From positions 1 through 45,408 of the forward strand of contig DASRZP010000093.1 in NCBI GenBank assembly GCA_035686305.1: DNA of 45,408 nucleotides, written 5' to 3'. Under the pieces are notes generated by a model, which worked only from the letters and a program-made list of their open reading frames with translations, was not told the origin of the DNA and searched no databases. This stretch comes from Thermodesulfovibrionales bacterium (GTDB taxonomy: Bacteria > Nitrospirota > Thermodesulfovibrionia > Thermodesulfovibrionales > UBA9159). Made by a program: the position numbers and the translations under genes. How positions within the stretch are numbered: position 1 is the stretch's first letter; each line of letters starts with the position of its first letter. This document shows positions 1 to 8,809 of the stretch, piece by piece.

Positions 1-315
1 ATGAACCTAATGCAAGGAGGGTTTACTGTGCTGGAAGCCGCAAACGGGCAAGAAACACTTGAGAGCTTGCAGCTAAGAAAACCGGATATTTTGGTGATGG
101 AAATGCATGCTGGAGGGCTCAATGCGGTAAAAATACTTCAGTTTATGCGTACAAGAAAAAACTTGCAAGATGTACCAGCTATCATTCTTTCAGCGACTTT
201 TCTTCCTGAAGAAGTGAAGCAAATCATTGCTCTTGGCGCAAGCAATTGTCTTAATAGAACAACGACGACCCCCCTTGTACTTTGCAAAAAGATCAAAGAC
301 ATTTTGACAAGTTAG
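1..315 (+). CDS. Receiver-domain (response regulator) protein, 5' end cut by window edge
   Basis: The visible 104 residues match the CheY-like receiver fold from about alpha1/beta2 to the end: VLEAANGQETLESL, then PDILVMEM (beta3), PAIILSA (beta4) and a last helix KKIKDIL. The first strand and the acidic pocket of a receiver are missing, so the gene most likely begins left of the window and the Met at base 1 is internal. The residue where the phosphoacceptor Asp is expected is Glu (VMEM), and the conserved Lys after beta5 appears as Arg (LNRTT). This may therefore be a non-phosphorylated pseudo-receiver, or a degrading copy. It could be a single-domain regulator or the C-terminal receiver of a hybrid kinase. 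Its 3' end overlaps the convergent UPF0149-like remnant. Confidence 0.6.
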   Translation: MNLMQGGFTVLEAANGQETLESLQLRKPDILVMEMHAGGLNAVKILQFMRTRKNLQDVPAIILSATFLPEEVKQIIALGASNCLNRTTTTPLVLCKKIKDILTS

Positions 316-451
316 GGGCGGCCAAACAGCCGTAAAGAAGACCATAAACACCAAAGATATCGAGCTTCGCTCCAGCCCTTTTCAACAATGCGGCGAGATT
401 CTGATCGCTATAGTCTTCGTCACTGCCTTTGTGTGAAACATACCCGCTCAT
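293..451 (-). pseudogene. Truncated UPF0149 (YecA/YgfB-like) N-terminal remnant
   Basis: A 52-codon reading frame begins MSGYVSHKGSDEDYSDQ behind a Shine-Dalgarno-like GGAGGG...AAGGA. It continues with LAALLKRAGAKLD and YGLLYGCLAAPN, which resembles the start of UPF0149 proteins (a helix, then an HGLLCGLLAA-like motif). It stops after LSKCL, where full-length family members (about 150 residues or more) continue. Translation past the TGA gives nothing family-like. The break lies where the convergent receiver gene ends, so a deletion or rearrangement probably joined the two fragments. The family assignment rests on a short match; it could be an unrelated small protein. Confidence 0.35.
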
Positions 452-634
452 TTCCTTTTCCCTCCATAGATGCAATCCTTATCATGCCGGACGCCAATGA
501 TCAGCGTCTCTCCCCAGAACCTTGCCGGCGTAATACTTCTCCCCTTTTCTCTCAGGTTTCCTTCTTCCCTCGAACCGGCAAGTGAATATGCTCTAAGGAA
601 CTAAGGATGCAAGGAGCGATTGAGAAGGTGTAAC
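452..634. other. Intergenic region, no gene seen
   Basis: Between the UPF0149-like remnant and the YkgJ-type gene there is no convincing coding sequence, RNA or terminator. Short CTAAGGA-type words recur (near 591-606 and, inverted, near 639-646), but the inverted pair overlaps the end of the next gene and makes no clear hairpin with a U-tract. Confidence 0.4.
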
Positions 635-1402
635 CTATTCCTTAGTCTTTGTCTTCAGCGTCTCTTCCATCATCAGGATATATTTCACGAACTTGAATCC
701 GAAGAGCATGAGTTCCACATCATCGGTGCTGAGTTTCTCATGTAACGTTTCATCAACTTCAAAGTGGTCCAGGAATTTGCTGTTGAACACGAACCGGCGA
801 AATCTATCCGTGTCATAACAGGCCATATAAAACAACTCCTGTTTCTTCTCATCGAGCTCCTTCCCCGGCAGGTTCCGCATCAGGATGATGCTCTTCCAAC
901 TCCTGTTCAGCTCATCGTAACGGTCTACGCCCTGATCCTCTCTCCATCGCTCGACCGTCCATTCGTCAAGCTCTTCAAACCCCTTACAATGGGCTTCCCT
1001 GACGAAGAAAAAGAACTCCTCATCGACGATCTCGCCGTCAAGGGCCTTTTTCAGGGTACCCTGGCCGATAGGATAGTACCTGCAGTTCGCCGGCCTGTCT
1101 TCATAGATGGAACATCCCTCGGACGTAACAAAGTGGCAACTCCTCGCACCGTCGTCCTTCATCCTGAGGAAAAGAAAGGGGAATGACGACTTTTCCTCGG
1201 TCCTGGTATAGGTATATCTTTCGAGGAATTCCTCGGATGTAATACCGAGCCTCCTCTTCAGGGCAATGATATCATAGGGCGTGAGCATGATATCGATGTT
1301 GCTGCAACACTTCGTGAAACAGGAAATCCCCTTGTGACACGTAAACCTGAACCTGCTCTTTGGGGTGAGCTGGACGTGATCGACAGCGGACATATTCAGC
1401 AT
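635..1402 (-). CDS. YkgJ-family cysteine-cluster protein
   Basis: A 255-residue soluble protein. Near the N-terminus the cluster FTCHKGISCFTKCC is followed by LTPYDIIALKRRLGI, and later come GCSIYEDRPANCRYYP and a further Cys. This pattern of spaced Cys residues defines the YkgJ family, a putative zinc- or iron-chelating domain of unknown precise function. An AGGAGG lies 5 bases before the first ATG, which supports this start. It is the last gene of the minus-strand series, downstream of hppA, but the strong terminator at 1625-1653 separates them, so it may have its own promoter. Family call is firm; function is not known. Confidence 0.85.
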   Translation of the reverse strand: MLNMSAVDHVQLTPKSRFRFTCHKGISCFTKCCSNIDIMLTPYDIIALKRRLGITSEEFLERYTYTRTEEKSSFPFLFLRMKDDGARSCHFVTSEGCSIYEDRPANCRYYPIGQGTLKKALDGEIVDEEFFFFVREAHCKGFEELDEWTVERWREDQGVDRYDELNRSWKSIILMRNLPGKELDEKKQELFYMACYDTDRFRRFVFNSKFLDHFEVDETLHEKLSTDDVELMLFGFKFVKYILMMEETLKTKTKE

Positions 1403-1624
1403 AAGGGCCTCCTGAATTCTTGATCTTTTATTATAGACGGCGGGTTCCGGAAAAAGCTATTTCGACCGTTCTCGAAGCCATTATCAGTTCATCACTGAAT
1501 GAAGGGATCGAGAGAAGATCGTCGGGAACCTCCCAAAAGCCCTCAGTGGTATTCAGGCGCTCATTGACTGGGTCAGCTTCCTTCGCGCAGGGATGATGAG
1601 CGCAGTATCTCTCCTGAGACAAGA

Positions 1625-1653
1625 AAGGGCCGGCCCCTTCGGGGTCGGCCCTT
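1625..1653 (-). terminator. Intrinsic terminator after hppA
   Basis: A 12-bp hairpin (arms AAGGGCCGGCCC and GGGTCGGCCCTT, one G-T pair, 5-base loop CTTCG). On the minus strand it is followed by TCTTGTCTC, a modest T-rich tail. It lies 30 bases beyond the hppA stop codon, in the right place to end that transcript. Confidence 0.75.
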
Positions 1654-1682
1654 GGCTCCGGTACAATAGCTCAGCCCGCTTT

Positions 1683-3755
1683 TTACAACAGGGGAACGAT
1701 GAGCAGGGCAACAATATTGATGACCTTGATCATCGGGTTGATGGCCGGTCCTGCTGTGTCCTTGTAAGGATCGCCGACTGTATCACCGGTGACAGAGGCC
1801 TTGTGTCCATCGCTTCCCTTCTTATGAACTTTCCCTGTGTCATCGGTAACGCCCTCTTCAAAGGATTTCTTGGCATTGTCCCAGGCGCCGCCGCCGCTTG
1901 TCATGGCGATGGCCTGGAAGAGTCCGGTCAGGATACTTCCGATAAGTACGCCTCCAAGTGCCTCTCTTCCAAGCAGAAAACCTACAATAACAGGAACAAC
2001 AACTGGGATGAGCGCAGGGACCATCATCTGCTTGATAGCGCCTTTTGTGACAATATCAACACACTTGCCATATTCCGGCTTTGCCTTATATTCCATAATT
2101 CCGGGGATCTCCCTGAACTGTCTTCTGACTTCATCAACGATGCTGCCTGCTGCTTTTCCAACAGCCTCCATCAGGAGTGAGCCGTAATAATAAGGAAGCA
2201 GACCGCCGATAAAGAGACCTGCCAGAACCATCGGGTTTGAGAGATCAAAATAAAGCTGTGTGCTGAATGACCTTGAATACTCCGCAAAAAGAACCAGAGC
2301 TGCAAGGCCTGCTGAACCGATTGCATAACCCTTTGTAACAGCCTTTGTTGTGTTTCCGACTGCATCGAGAGGATCTGTTATGTTACGAATCGCTTCAGGT
2401 AGTCCTGCCATTTCTGCGATACCGCCTGCATTGTCAGTAATCGGTCCATATGAGTCAATCGCAACAACGATGCCTGTCATCGAAAGCATGGAAACTGCGG
2501 ACAATGCGATAGCAAAAAGACCGCCTGCTGCGTCACCTGCAAATCCGCCACCCAATGAATAGGCTCCGAGGATTGAGGCAACAATAACTATCACAGGAGC
2601 GGCGGTTGACTTCATGCTGACAGCGAGGCCTGCGATCACGTTTGTGCCGTGGCCTGTCAGACTGGCCTTTGCAATGTGTTTCACCGGGGGATACTGTGAA
2701 GCGGTGAAATATTCAGTTATGACCACGATCAGTCCGGTCAATGCAAGGCCGATAATTGCCATAAGGAAGACGTTCATCTGTGTAAATGAAGGGTGAGAGG
2801 CCATTGAAGCCGCATCTACGCCTTCAAGAAATCTACCTGTCACAAAATAAAACACTATTGCGGCGAGAACTCCGGCAACGGAAAGCCCCTTATAGAGGGC
2901 GCCCATAATGTACTGGCTCTTGCCGAGCTTTACAGCAAAGGTTCCGATAATGGAAGCGATGATCGATATTCCGCCGAGGAGCATCGGGAATTCCACCCAT
3001 GGGCTTTCAGCGCCAAAAACCGTCTTAGCGAGGAGCATTGCTGCAACGAGCGTGACCGTGTATGTTTCATAAAGGTCAGCTGCCATGCCTGCACAGTCGC
3101 CGACATTGTCGCCAACGTTGTCTGCTATAACTGCGGGGTTCCTCGGGTCGTCTTCCGGTATGCCCGCCTCGACTTTTCCGACGAGGTCCGCTCCGACGTC
3201 TGCTGCCTTTGTATAGATACCGCCTGCGATACGGGCGAACACACTCATGAGTGAGCATCCGAACCCGAGACCTACGAGCGCATGGAATGCCATCTCAGGG
3301 GCTGCCTGTCTTGCTATTGTGTAAAAGCCGGCAAGTCCTATAATTCCGAGACCAACGACCATGACTCCGGTCACCGAGCCGCCCTTGAACGCAAGGCTGA
3401 GTGCAGCCTGGAGCCCTTTGTGGGCAGCCTGTGTTGTACGTACGTTTGCGCGGACTGTAACCCACATGCCTACAAAACCTGCAAGCGCTGAACCCAGTGT
3501 TCCAATAAGAAAACCAGCAGCTGTCCAGATACCAAGTCCGGCAACGGCAATCAAAATAATCAGGGCAACAAGCACAATTGCAACAGTTTTATATTCACGT
3601 GCAAGAAATGCATATGCTCCCTCTTTAACCGCATTCGAGATCTCCTGCATCTTCGCGCTCCCCGCATCCTGCTTCGATACCCACATTGCAGTCATCACAG
3701 CGTATATCACGCCTAACAATCCGCAACCTAAGGCGAAAAGTATTGTTAAACTCAT
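1683..3755 (-). CDS. hppA: Membrane-bound proton-pumping pyrophosphatase, K+-independent type
   Basis: A 690-residue polytopic membrane protein with the signatures of ion-pumping pyrophosphatases: [11 protein letters not shown], the acidic substrate loop [19 protein letters not shown], and the C-terminal [18 protein letters not shown]. It hydrolyses PPi to two phosphates and pumps H+ (or Na+) outward. The K+-dependence position reads GNTTKA, with Lys at residue 471; in this family Lys marks potassium-independent proton pumps and Ala marks K+-dependent ones. GGAGGAG lies 6 bases before the ATG. It follows qmoC at the end of the sulfate-activation series, where removing the PPi made by Sat pulls APS formation forward and recovers some of the ATP cost as ion gradient. 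The pathway role is inference from context and is well supported in other sulfate reducers. Confidence 0.95.
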   Translation of the reverse strand: MSLTILFALGCGLLGVIYAVMTAMWVSKQDAGSAKMQEISNAVKEGAYAFLAREYKTVAIVLVALIILIAVAGLGIWTAAGFLIGTLGSALAGFVGMWVTVRANVRTTQAAHKGLQAALSLAFKGGSVTGVMVVGLGIIGLAGFYTIARQAAPEMAFHALVGLGFGCSLMSVFARIAGGIYTKAADVGADLVGKVEAGIPEDDPRNPAVIADNVGDNVGDCAGMAADLYETYTVTLVAAMLLAKTVFGAESPWVEFPMLLGGISIIASIIGTFAVKLGKSQYIMGALYKGLSVAGVLAAIVFYFVTGRFLEGVDAASMASHPSFTQMNVFLMAIIGLALTGLIVVITEYFTASQYPPVKHIAKASLTGHGTNVIAGLAVSMKSTAAPVIVIVASILGAYSLGGGFAGDAAGGLFAIALSAVSMLSMTGIVVAIDSYGPITDNAGGIAEMAGLPEAIRNITDPLDAVGNTTKAVTKGYAIGSAGLAALVLFAEYSRSFSTQLYFDLSNPMVLAGLFIGGLLPYYYGSLLMEAVGKAAGSIVDEVRRQFREIPGIMEYKAKPEYGKCVDIVTKGAIKQMMVPALIPVVVPVIVGFLLGREALGGVLIGSILTGLFQAIAMTSGGGAWDNAKKSFEEGVTDDTGKVHKKGSDGHKASVTGDTVGDPYKDTAGPAINPMIKVINIVALLIVPLL

Positions 3756-3904
3756 GTATTCTCCTCCTTCGATAAGATGTTGTTCGAATTAGTTATAAGT
3801 CAGACTGAATGATCCTGGATTTCGACGAACGCTGTCTTCACCTCCCTTGTTTGGACTAAAGATTATTAATGTATTCCCACCGAGGCTTGCCAACAAAATG
3901 TCCC

Positions 3905-5044
3905 TTATTCCCTTGCTGCCTGTTTTGCAAAGACCATTGCCGTCGCCCGGTAGAACATATGGGCCATCTTCGAAAAGGGCGCGTAGGCGAAGAGGAAGAA
4001 GATGAAAACGAGATGGGTGACATAGATGGGATAAGCCAGGGCCGCGATATCGGCAAGCCTCAAGAGCTCGGAGAGTATGCCTGTTGCCATGATTGCAGTC
4101 ACAACCACAATGAAGAGCCAGTCAAAATAGCTGCCTGCCCCCGCCTTTTCAGCATTCTTCAGACGGTTGCTGATGACAAGGGACATCCCGATGAGGAGGG
4201 CAAGGGCACTTGCGTTTCCAAGAATCTTCATAGGATCATAGAGCGGATATGGCGATTCGCCGAAGTGGAAGAGCGACGAAGCCTGTATACCAAGGATTTC
4301 ATATCCATAGAGATACGCAATCGCCCAGGTCGTTGTTATCGCAAGTCCCACGAAGGCGTAGAATACGAGAAGGTGTGACGTTGATCTTGCCTGTGTTACA
4401 TTACACTTCTTGAACCTCTTGTGAGTAAGGATCTCAATAATCGTATCCTTGATGTGGGCTGTCAGGTTGCCTCTTAGCGTCACGCCGTTGCTCATCGCCG
4501 CCCAATACTTCCTGATTCCTGCGATAAAGCTCAGCACGGCAAAGACTGCTGCCGCGATGAATACCGTGTCGATGAGGGGAACAGGGATGAGCTTTGCATA
4601 AACGATCTCCCCTTCAGGGAGTCCCGAGAGGTATCCCCTGGCGCCGATAATCCCGAGAAAAATGAGCACCGGCAGTGCAAAGAGGAGGATCAGGTATTTT
4701 GAGTCGGCAACCATGTTCGCAAGAGCAGAGGGTGAAGAATACGTCTTGATCGTCATCTTCCTGATCGCGCCGAGCACCTCGCCCGGTTTAGCGCCCCGAG
4801 GGCAATATGCAGTACAGTCACTGCACTGATGGCATAGCCAGACATCGGGGTTGCTCAGAAGCTTGTCCTTCTGCCCCCACTGGGCAAGGACCATCTCCTT
4901 CCTCGGGAATGGCTTGTTGTCGGGAGTCACATTACATACCACAGAACATGTGGCACACTGGAAACACTTCTTGAGTGACTCTCCTCCGTTGTTGATGATC
5001 TCTTTAACAAAACTTAAATCCGGGCTTATCACCTGTTCCGCCAT
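3905..5044 (-). CDS. qmoC: Quinone-interacting membrane-bound oxidoreductase subunit QmoC
   Basis: A 379-residue fusion of an HdrC-like ferredoxin part and an HdrE/NarI-like cytochrome b membrane part. Two cysteine sets near the N-terminus, CFQCATCSVVC and CHQCSDCTAYCPRGAKP, bind [4Fe-4S] clusters. From about residue 110 onward there are five or six hydrophobic segments with spaced His residues (for example HLLVFYAFVG and HLVFIFFLFAY) suited to heme b. It anchors QmoAB to the membrane and takes electrons from menaquinol for APS reduction. The start has AGGAGG 7 bases upstream. It is the third gene of qmoABC, 98 bases after qmoB and 149 bases before hppA. Confidence 0.93.
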   Translation of the reverse strand: MAEQVISPDLSFVKEIINNGGESLKKCFQCATCSVVCNVTPDNKPFPRKEMVLAQWGQKDKLLSNPDVWLCHQCSDCTAYCPRGAKPGEVLGAIRKMTIKTYSSPSALANMVADSKYLILLFALPVLIFLGIIGARGYLSGLPEGEIVYAKLIPVPLIDTVFIAAAVFAVLSFIAGIRKYWAAMSNGVTLRGNLTAHIKDTIIEILTHKRFKKCNVTQARSTSHLLVFYAFVGLAITTTWAIAYLYGYEILGIQASSLFHFGESPYPLYDPMKILGNASALALLIGMSLVISNRLKNAEKAGAGSYFDWLFIVVVTAIMATGILSELLRLADIAALAYPIYVTHLVFIFFLFAYAPFSKMAHMFYRATAMVFAKQAARE

Positions 5045-5142
5045 GAATGAACCTCCTCTTTCAGATAGAGGCTGAAGTGAGGGTTACGAACCTATCCTTC
5101 TGCGTTCTTCAGCCTTTTTTCAGCTCAATCCTAACCTTTATC

Positions 5143-7377
5143 CTAAAATCCCTTAAACGGATTTGGGCCTATCTCCTTAACCTTCTCGACAAACTCGTTG
5201 ATCATCTCAGGCAGCCTGTCATACTCCGAGATCGCCACCTGCATCATCTGGACCCTCTCGGACTCGAGCTGCAGCCTGTTCAGAGTCTCTCCGATCTTGC
5301 TGAACCGGTAATTGGCGAGCTCGCTGCCCTTCACGAAGTGACACTGGTAGTTCTCTCCGTACTTGCAGCCGAGGAGAAGCACGCCGTCGATGCCTTTCGA
5401 AAGGGCATCGGCGACCCAGACGAGATTCATGCCGCCGAGACATCTCAGCGAGACAAACCTTACGCTTGGATCGATCCTCTTCCGATTGATCGCCGCCGTG
5501 TCCAGCGCAGGGTATGCATCGTTCTCGCAGACGAGGGCGATGATCCTGAACTCATCCTCCTCGGACTCAACAGACTTGATCATCGAGCCGACAATATCGA
5601 CACTGTAATCCTTGAAGGCGACGATCCTTTCTGGACATGCACCCATGCAGGTTCCGCAGCGCCTGCACCGGTTGATCTTGTAATAGGGTATCCCCTTCTC
5701 GTCTTCGTCAATTGCGCCGAAGGGGCATTCCTCGGTGCATCTCTTACAGGCAGTACACCTGATGAGCATCGGATCAGGGAAGGTGATGTCCCAGGCCCTT
5801 GGATGGACTGCGACACCCCTCGATACATGGTCAAGGCACTGTATCGCCTTAAAGGCCGCCCCTGCACCATCCTCCTGGGCCTCTGCCATGTTCATCGGCT
5901 GTCTCACACCGCCGGCAGCATAGATGCCGGTCCTCCTCGTCTCGTACTGGAAACAGATAAAATTCGAGTCCGCAAAACCGCAGGCGCCTTCAAGGGGCGG
6001 TATCTCAGGGCCCTGACGGTAGCCGAGGTTCAGAATAAATTCCGGCTTCGGCGTCGACTCGAGGTAAGCCTTTTTCGCCTCATCGCCCTTTGCAGCCGCC
6101 TGGGTTATTCCGTCAAGATATTCCTGGGGGGCCTTCGTCGTAGGCACCATGCCTGTTGCGAGCACGACGAGGTCAGCCTCGATCTTCACCTTCTCACCGA
6201 GCAAGGAATTTTCGGTCTCTACAAAGAGATTCCCCTTTCCTCCGTCTGTTACACCCGTCACGTCCGCCTTTGTCAGCATGACGCCGGGATCGTTCTGGGC
6301 CTCTTTATAATAGGCCTCAAGTCTTCCGGGGGTTCTGATATCGATATAAAATATCATCGCCAGGGCATCAGGGTTCTGCCTTACGTATTTCGCCTGTTTC
6401 AGGGATGTTGCGCAACACATGGCAGAGCAGTAGGGAAGATGGTTCGGGTTCCTGCTCCCCGCGCACTGAATGAAGGCGACCTTCTTCGCTTCTTTTCCGT
6501 CGGAGGGCCTGACGATCCTGCCGCCGTTCTTCCGGGCAATCTCCTCGAACTCAATATTGGTAACGACATCCTTGAACTTTCCGTATCCGAGATAGTCAAG
6601 TTTCGTCGCGTCATAGGGCTGCCAGCCCGAGGCCATAACGATCGCCCCGATCTTCATCGTTTCAGAACCGTCCTTTGACGCAATAGTCACATCGTAGAGA
6701 CCCGGCTGGCCGTCGGTCTTCTCCACGTATGCAGATTTATATACCTTGATATCAGGGTGGCTCTCTACCTCCCTAATGGTCTTCTCGATGTCAGTGTCAA
6801 CGATGAGGGGCTCCTGGAAGAAGTCGCCTGTAGGGATCTTCTTGTAAAGCCTGTTCGCAAAGCCCCCAAGCTGCGCCTCCTTTTCTACGAGCACAACCTT
6901 CTCGCCGGCCCTGGCCGCCTCAAGGGCCGCAGTCATTCCCGTGATGCCTCCGCCGATGACGAGGAGGGTCTCGGTAAGATCGGCGAGGATATTGGGTTCC
7001 GGCAGATCACCTTTCTGGGTCTTTATGATCCCCATGGTGAGGTAATCAGCGGCAACAGCCTGGGTCTCATCATTGTTCGGCTCCAGCGTCCATGCAACAA
7101 ATTCCCTGATATTCACACGCTCTGTTATCGTTCCTGGGAAATCGAACTCCTCAAACTTCACGCGGGGAGAACAGGCTGCGATAACGATGGTGTTCACACC
7201 TTCCTTCTCCATGTCCTCCGTAATCATTCCCACGCCATCGGGACTGCAGAGGATATCATGGGTCTTGCAGAGAGGGATCTTCATGTCCTTTATCGCAACA
7301 TTCGAGAGCTTATCTATATTGACGGCTTCACCAATACCGCAGCCCTTGCAGATATATACGCCATACTTTTTGTCCAT
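5143..7377 (-). CDS. qmoB: Quinone-interacting oxidoreductase subunit QmoB (HdrA-like with MvhD-like C-terminus)
   Basis: A 744-residue soluble iron-sulfur flavoprotein. It starts with a short Cys motif (YICKGCGIGEA), then an HdrA-type FAD-binding fold (VIGGGITGMTAALEAARAGE). Two ferredoxin motifs follow in the last third (CTACKRCTEECPFGAI and CRRCGTCMGACPERI). The last ~140 residues resemble the MvhD/HdrF-type delta subunit, with conserved Cys in CENDAYP, RCLGGMN and GCKYGENYQCHF. It shuttles electrons between QmoC and QmoA/AprBA; flavin bifurcation or confurcation has been proposed for this family. Its ATG follows the qmoA stop by 2 bases, and its GGAGGAGG ribosome site is written by the last Arg codons of qmoA, suggesting translational coupling. 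Confidence 0.95.
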   Translation of the reverse strand: MDKKYGVYICKGCGIGEAVNIDKLSNVAIKDMKIPLCKTHDILCSPDGVGMITEDMEKEGVNTIVIAACSPRVKFEEFDFPGTITERVNIREFVAWTLEPNNDETQAVAADYLTMGIIKTQKGDLPEPNILADLTETLLVIGGGITGMTAALEAARAGEKVVLVEKEAQLGGFANRLYKKIPTGDFFQEPLIVDTDIEKTIREVESHPDIKVYKSAYVEKTDGQPGLYDVTIASKDGSETMKIGAIVMASGWQPYDATKLDYLGYGKFKDVVTNIEFEEIARKNGGRIVRPSDGKEAKKVAFIQCAGSRNPNHLPYCSAMCCATSLKQAKYVRQNPDALAMIFYIDIRTPGRLEAYYKEAQNDPGVMLTKADVTGVTDGGKGNLFVETENSLLGEKVKIEADLVVLATGMVPTTKAPQEYLDGITQAAAKGDEAKKAYLESTPKPEFILNLGYRQGPEIPPLEGACGFADSNFICFQYETRRTGIYAAGGVRQPMNMAEAQEDGAGAAFKAIQCLDHVSRGVAVHPRAWDITFPDPMLIRCTACKRCTEECPFGAIDEDEKGIPYYKINRCRRCGTCMGACPERIVAFKDYSVDIVGSMIKSVESEEDEFRIIALVCENDAYPALDTAAINRKRIDPSVRFVSLRCLGGMNLVWVADALSKGIDGVLLLGCKYGENYQCHFVKGSELANYRFSKIGETLNRLQLESERVQMMQVAISEYDRLPEMINEFVEKVKEIGPNPFKGF

Positions 7378-7379
7378 CC

Positions 7380-8636
7380 CTACCTCCTCCTCAAGCTCTG
7401 GATGCTCTTCATAACAACACCCGTTGCATCCTGTGCTGACCGTGCAACATCAACAGGGCTCTTCAGTGTTCCCACCGCATAGACCCCCTTCTTTGCCGAT
7501 GTGTCCACAAACCCTTCCGGTGTATAGGAGAGATCCTTTATCGTCTTCGCTTCCCTTGTGCTCGGGGCCATTCCTGTTGCAAGGACTACCATGTCAAAGG
7601 TCGCCTTGATCTTGCCTTCGCCGAAGATGTCTTCGGCCTCGACAATGACGTCCTTTGTTACGGGGTCTTCGGTGATGCCTGCAACCTTCCCCTTCGTGAA
7701 GGTGACATTCGGATCGTCCTTCACCTTCCAGTAGAATCTCTGCTCATAGAGACCGGGGGTTCTGATGTCGATATAGAATATCCGGGCCTTTGAATCGGGA
7801 TACTGCTCCCTCACATAGAGGGTCTGCTTTAGCGAGGCCAGGCAGCAGATATAGGAACAGTAGGGGAGGTGATTCTCATCCCGTGATCCTGCACACTGGA
7901 CAAAGGCTATGTTCTTAACCTCTTTTCCGTCAGAAGGCCGGAGGATCTTCCCCTTTGTGGGACCGTTCGGCGCTGCGAGCCTCTCCATCATCATATTGGT
8001 TATCACGTTCTGGACCTTGCCGAATCCGAGGATATCCATCTTCGTCGCGTCATAGGGGTTCCAGCCCATGGCCATGACGATAGCACCGACCTTCAGGTTC
8101 ACCGTCTCCGGCTTCATGGCAAGGTCGATAGCGTCGTATTTACAGGCATCGAAACATGCCTTTTTGCAGTCACCGGCGCATGCCGTATCATCGATCACAT
8201 AGCGAAAGGGGAAGGCCTGATCAAAAGGCAGATATGCTGCCTTTGTCTTGTCCATGCCGAAGTTGAATGCGTTCTCCCGGAAGGAAGGGCATGCCTGGGC
8301 GCATGCATCGCACCCGACGCACCGCTCATTCACATAGCGCGGATGTATCTTGAGGGTCACATCGAAATTCCCCTCTTCACCCTTGACGTCAACGACCTCG
8401 GCGAGGGTATAGACCTTTACCTGCGAGCTGTTCTTTATCCTCTTGAACTGTATCTCGAGTCCACAGTTTGGGGGGCAGAGTTTCCAGAAATACTTGTTGA
8501 GCTGTGCCACCCTGCCGCCGAGGTACGGATTTTTTTCTACGATGACTACGTCACAGCCCGCCTCAGCCGACTCAACAGCCGCTGTAAGCCCGCTGAAACC
8601 TCCTCCAACCACGAGAACCGTTTTATTCTCTGCCAT
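7380..8636 (-). CDS. qmoA: Quinone-interacting oxidoreductase subunit QmoA (HdrA-like flavoprotein)
   Basis: A 418-residue HdrA-like protein with an N-terminal Rossmann motif (VLVVGGGFSGLTAAVESAE) for FAD and a ferredoxin motif CVGCDACAQACPSF. An added Cys cluster reads CAGDCKKACFDACKYDAI. A second dinucleotide-binding region runs to the C-terminus, including YAVGTLKSPVDVARS. It is shorter than QmoB and lacks the MvhD-like tail, as in known QmoA. AAGGAGG precedes the ATG. It heads qmoABC; a strong hairpin at 8775-8798 separates it from aprA, so qmo may have reduced read-through from apr or its own promoter. Confidence 0.94.
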   Translation of the reverse strand: MAENKTVLVVGGGFSGLTAAVESAEAGCDVVIVEKNPYLGGRVAQLNKYFWKLCPPNCGLEIQFKRIKNSSQVKVYTLAEVVDVKGEEGNFDVTLKIHPRYVNERCVGCDACAQACPSFRENAFNFGMDKTKAAYLPFDQAFPFRYVIDDTACAGDCKKACFDACKYDAIDLAMKPETVNLKVGAIVMAMGWNPYDATKMDILGFGKVQNVITNMMMERLAAPNGPTKGKILRPSDGKEVKNIAFVQCAGSRDENHLPYCSYICCLASLKQTLYVREQYPDSKARIFYIDIRTPGLYEQRFYWKVKDDPNVTFTKGKVAGITEDPVTKDVIVEAEDIFGEGKIKATFDMVVLATGMAPSTREAKTIKDLSYTPEGFVDTSAKKGVYAVGTLKSPVDVARSAQDATGVVMKSIQSLRRR

Positions 8637-8774
8637 CTCTATCCTCCTTAAGGCAGTAAATCACGCTGTACGGAAAATGGAACAGGGAAAAGGGAAAACC
8701 GATCATGAATAAACTATGATTAAGCCTGAGCGTAGTATTTTCCATCTTCCATCTTGCATTTTCCGTGAAACAAT

Positions 8775-8798
8775 CGGGGAGGGCTGATGCCCTCCCCG
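8775..8798 (-). terminator. Perfect 10-bp hairpin between aprA and qmoA
   Basis: Arms CGGGGAGGGC and GCCCTCCCCG with a TGAT loop, 12 bases after the aprA stop. On the minus strand it is followed by GATTGTTTCAC, only weakly T-rich, so it may be a partial terminator or a 3' stabiliser of the apr transcript rather than a full stop. A separate 10-bp inverted pair, ACGGAAAATG near 8671 and CATTTTCCGT near 8757, lies closer to qmoA. Confidence 0.5.
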
Positions 8799-8809
8799 TG
8801 TGAGGTCGA

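Noticed and set aside
1431-1622. Small 63-codon frame between the YkgJ-type gene and hppA
   Set aside because: No ribosome site, no recognisable family, and it lies beside the hppA terminator.
5047-6678. Long open frame (543 codons) on the plus strand opposite qmoB
   Set aside because: It is antisense to a clearly conserved qmoB, has no recognisable motifs, and such long shadows are common opposite codon-biased genes.
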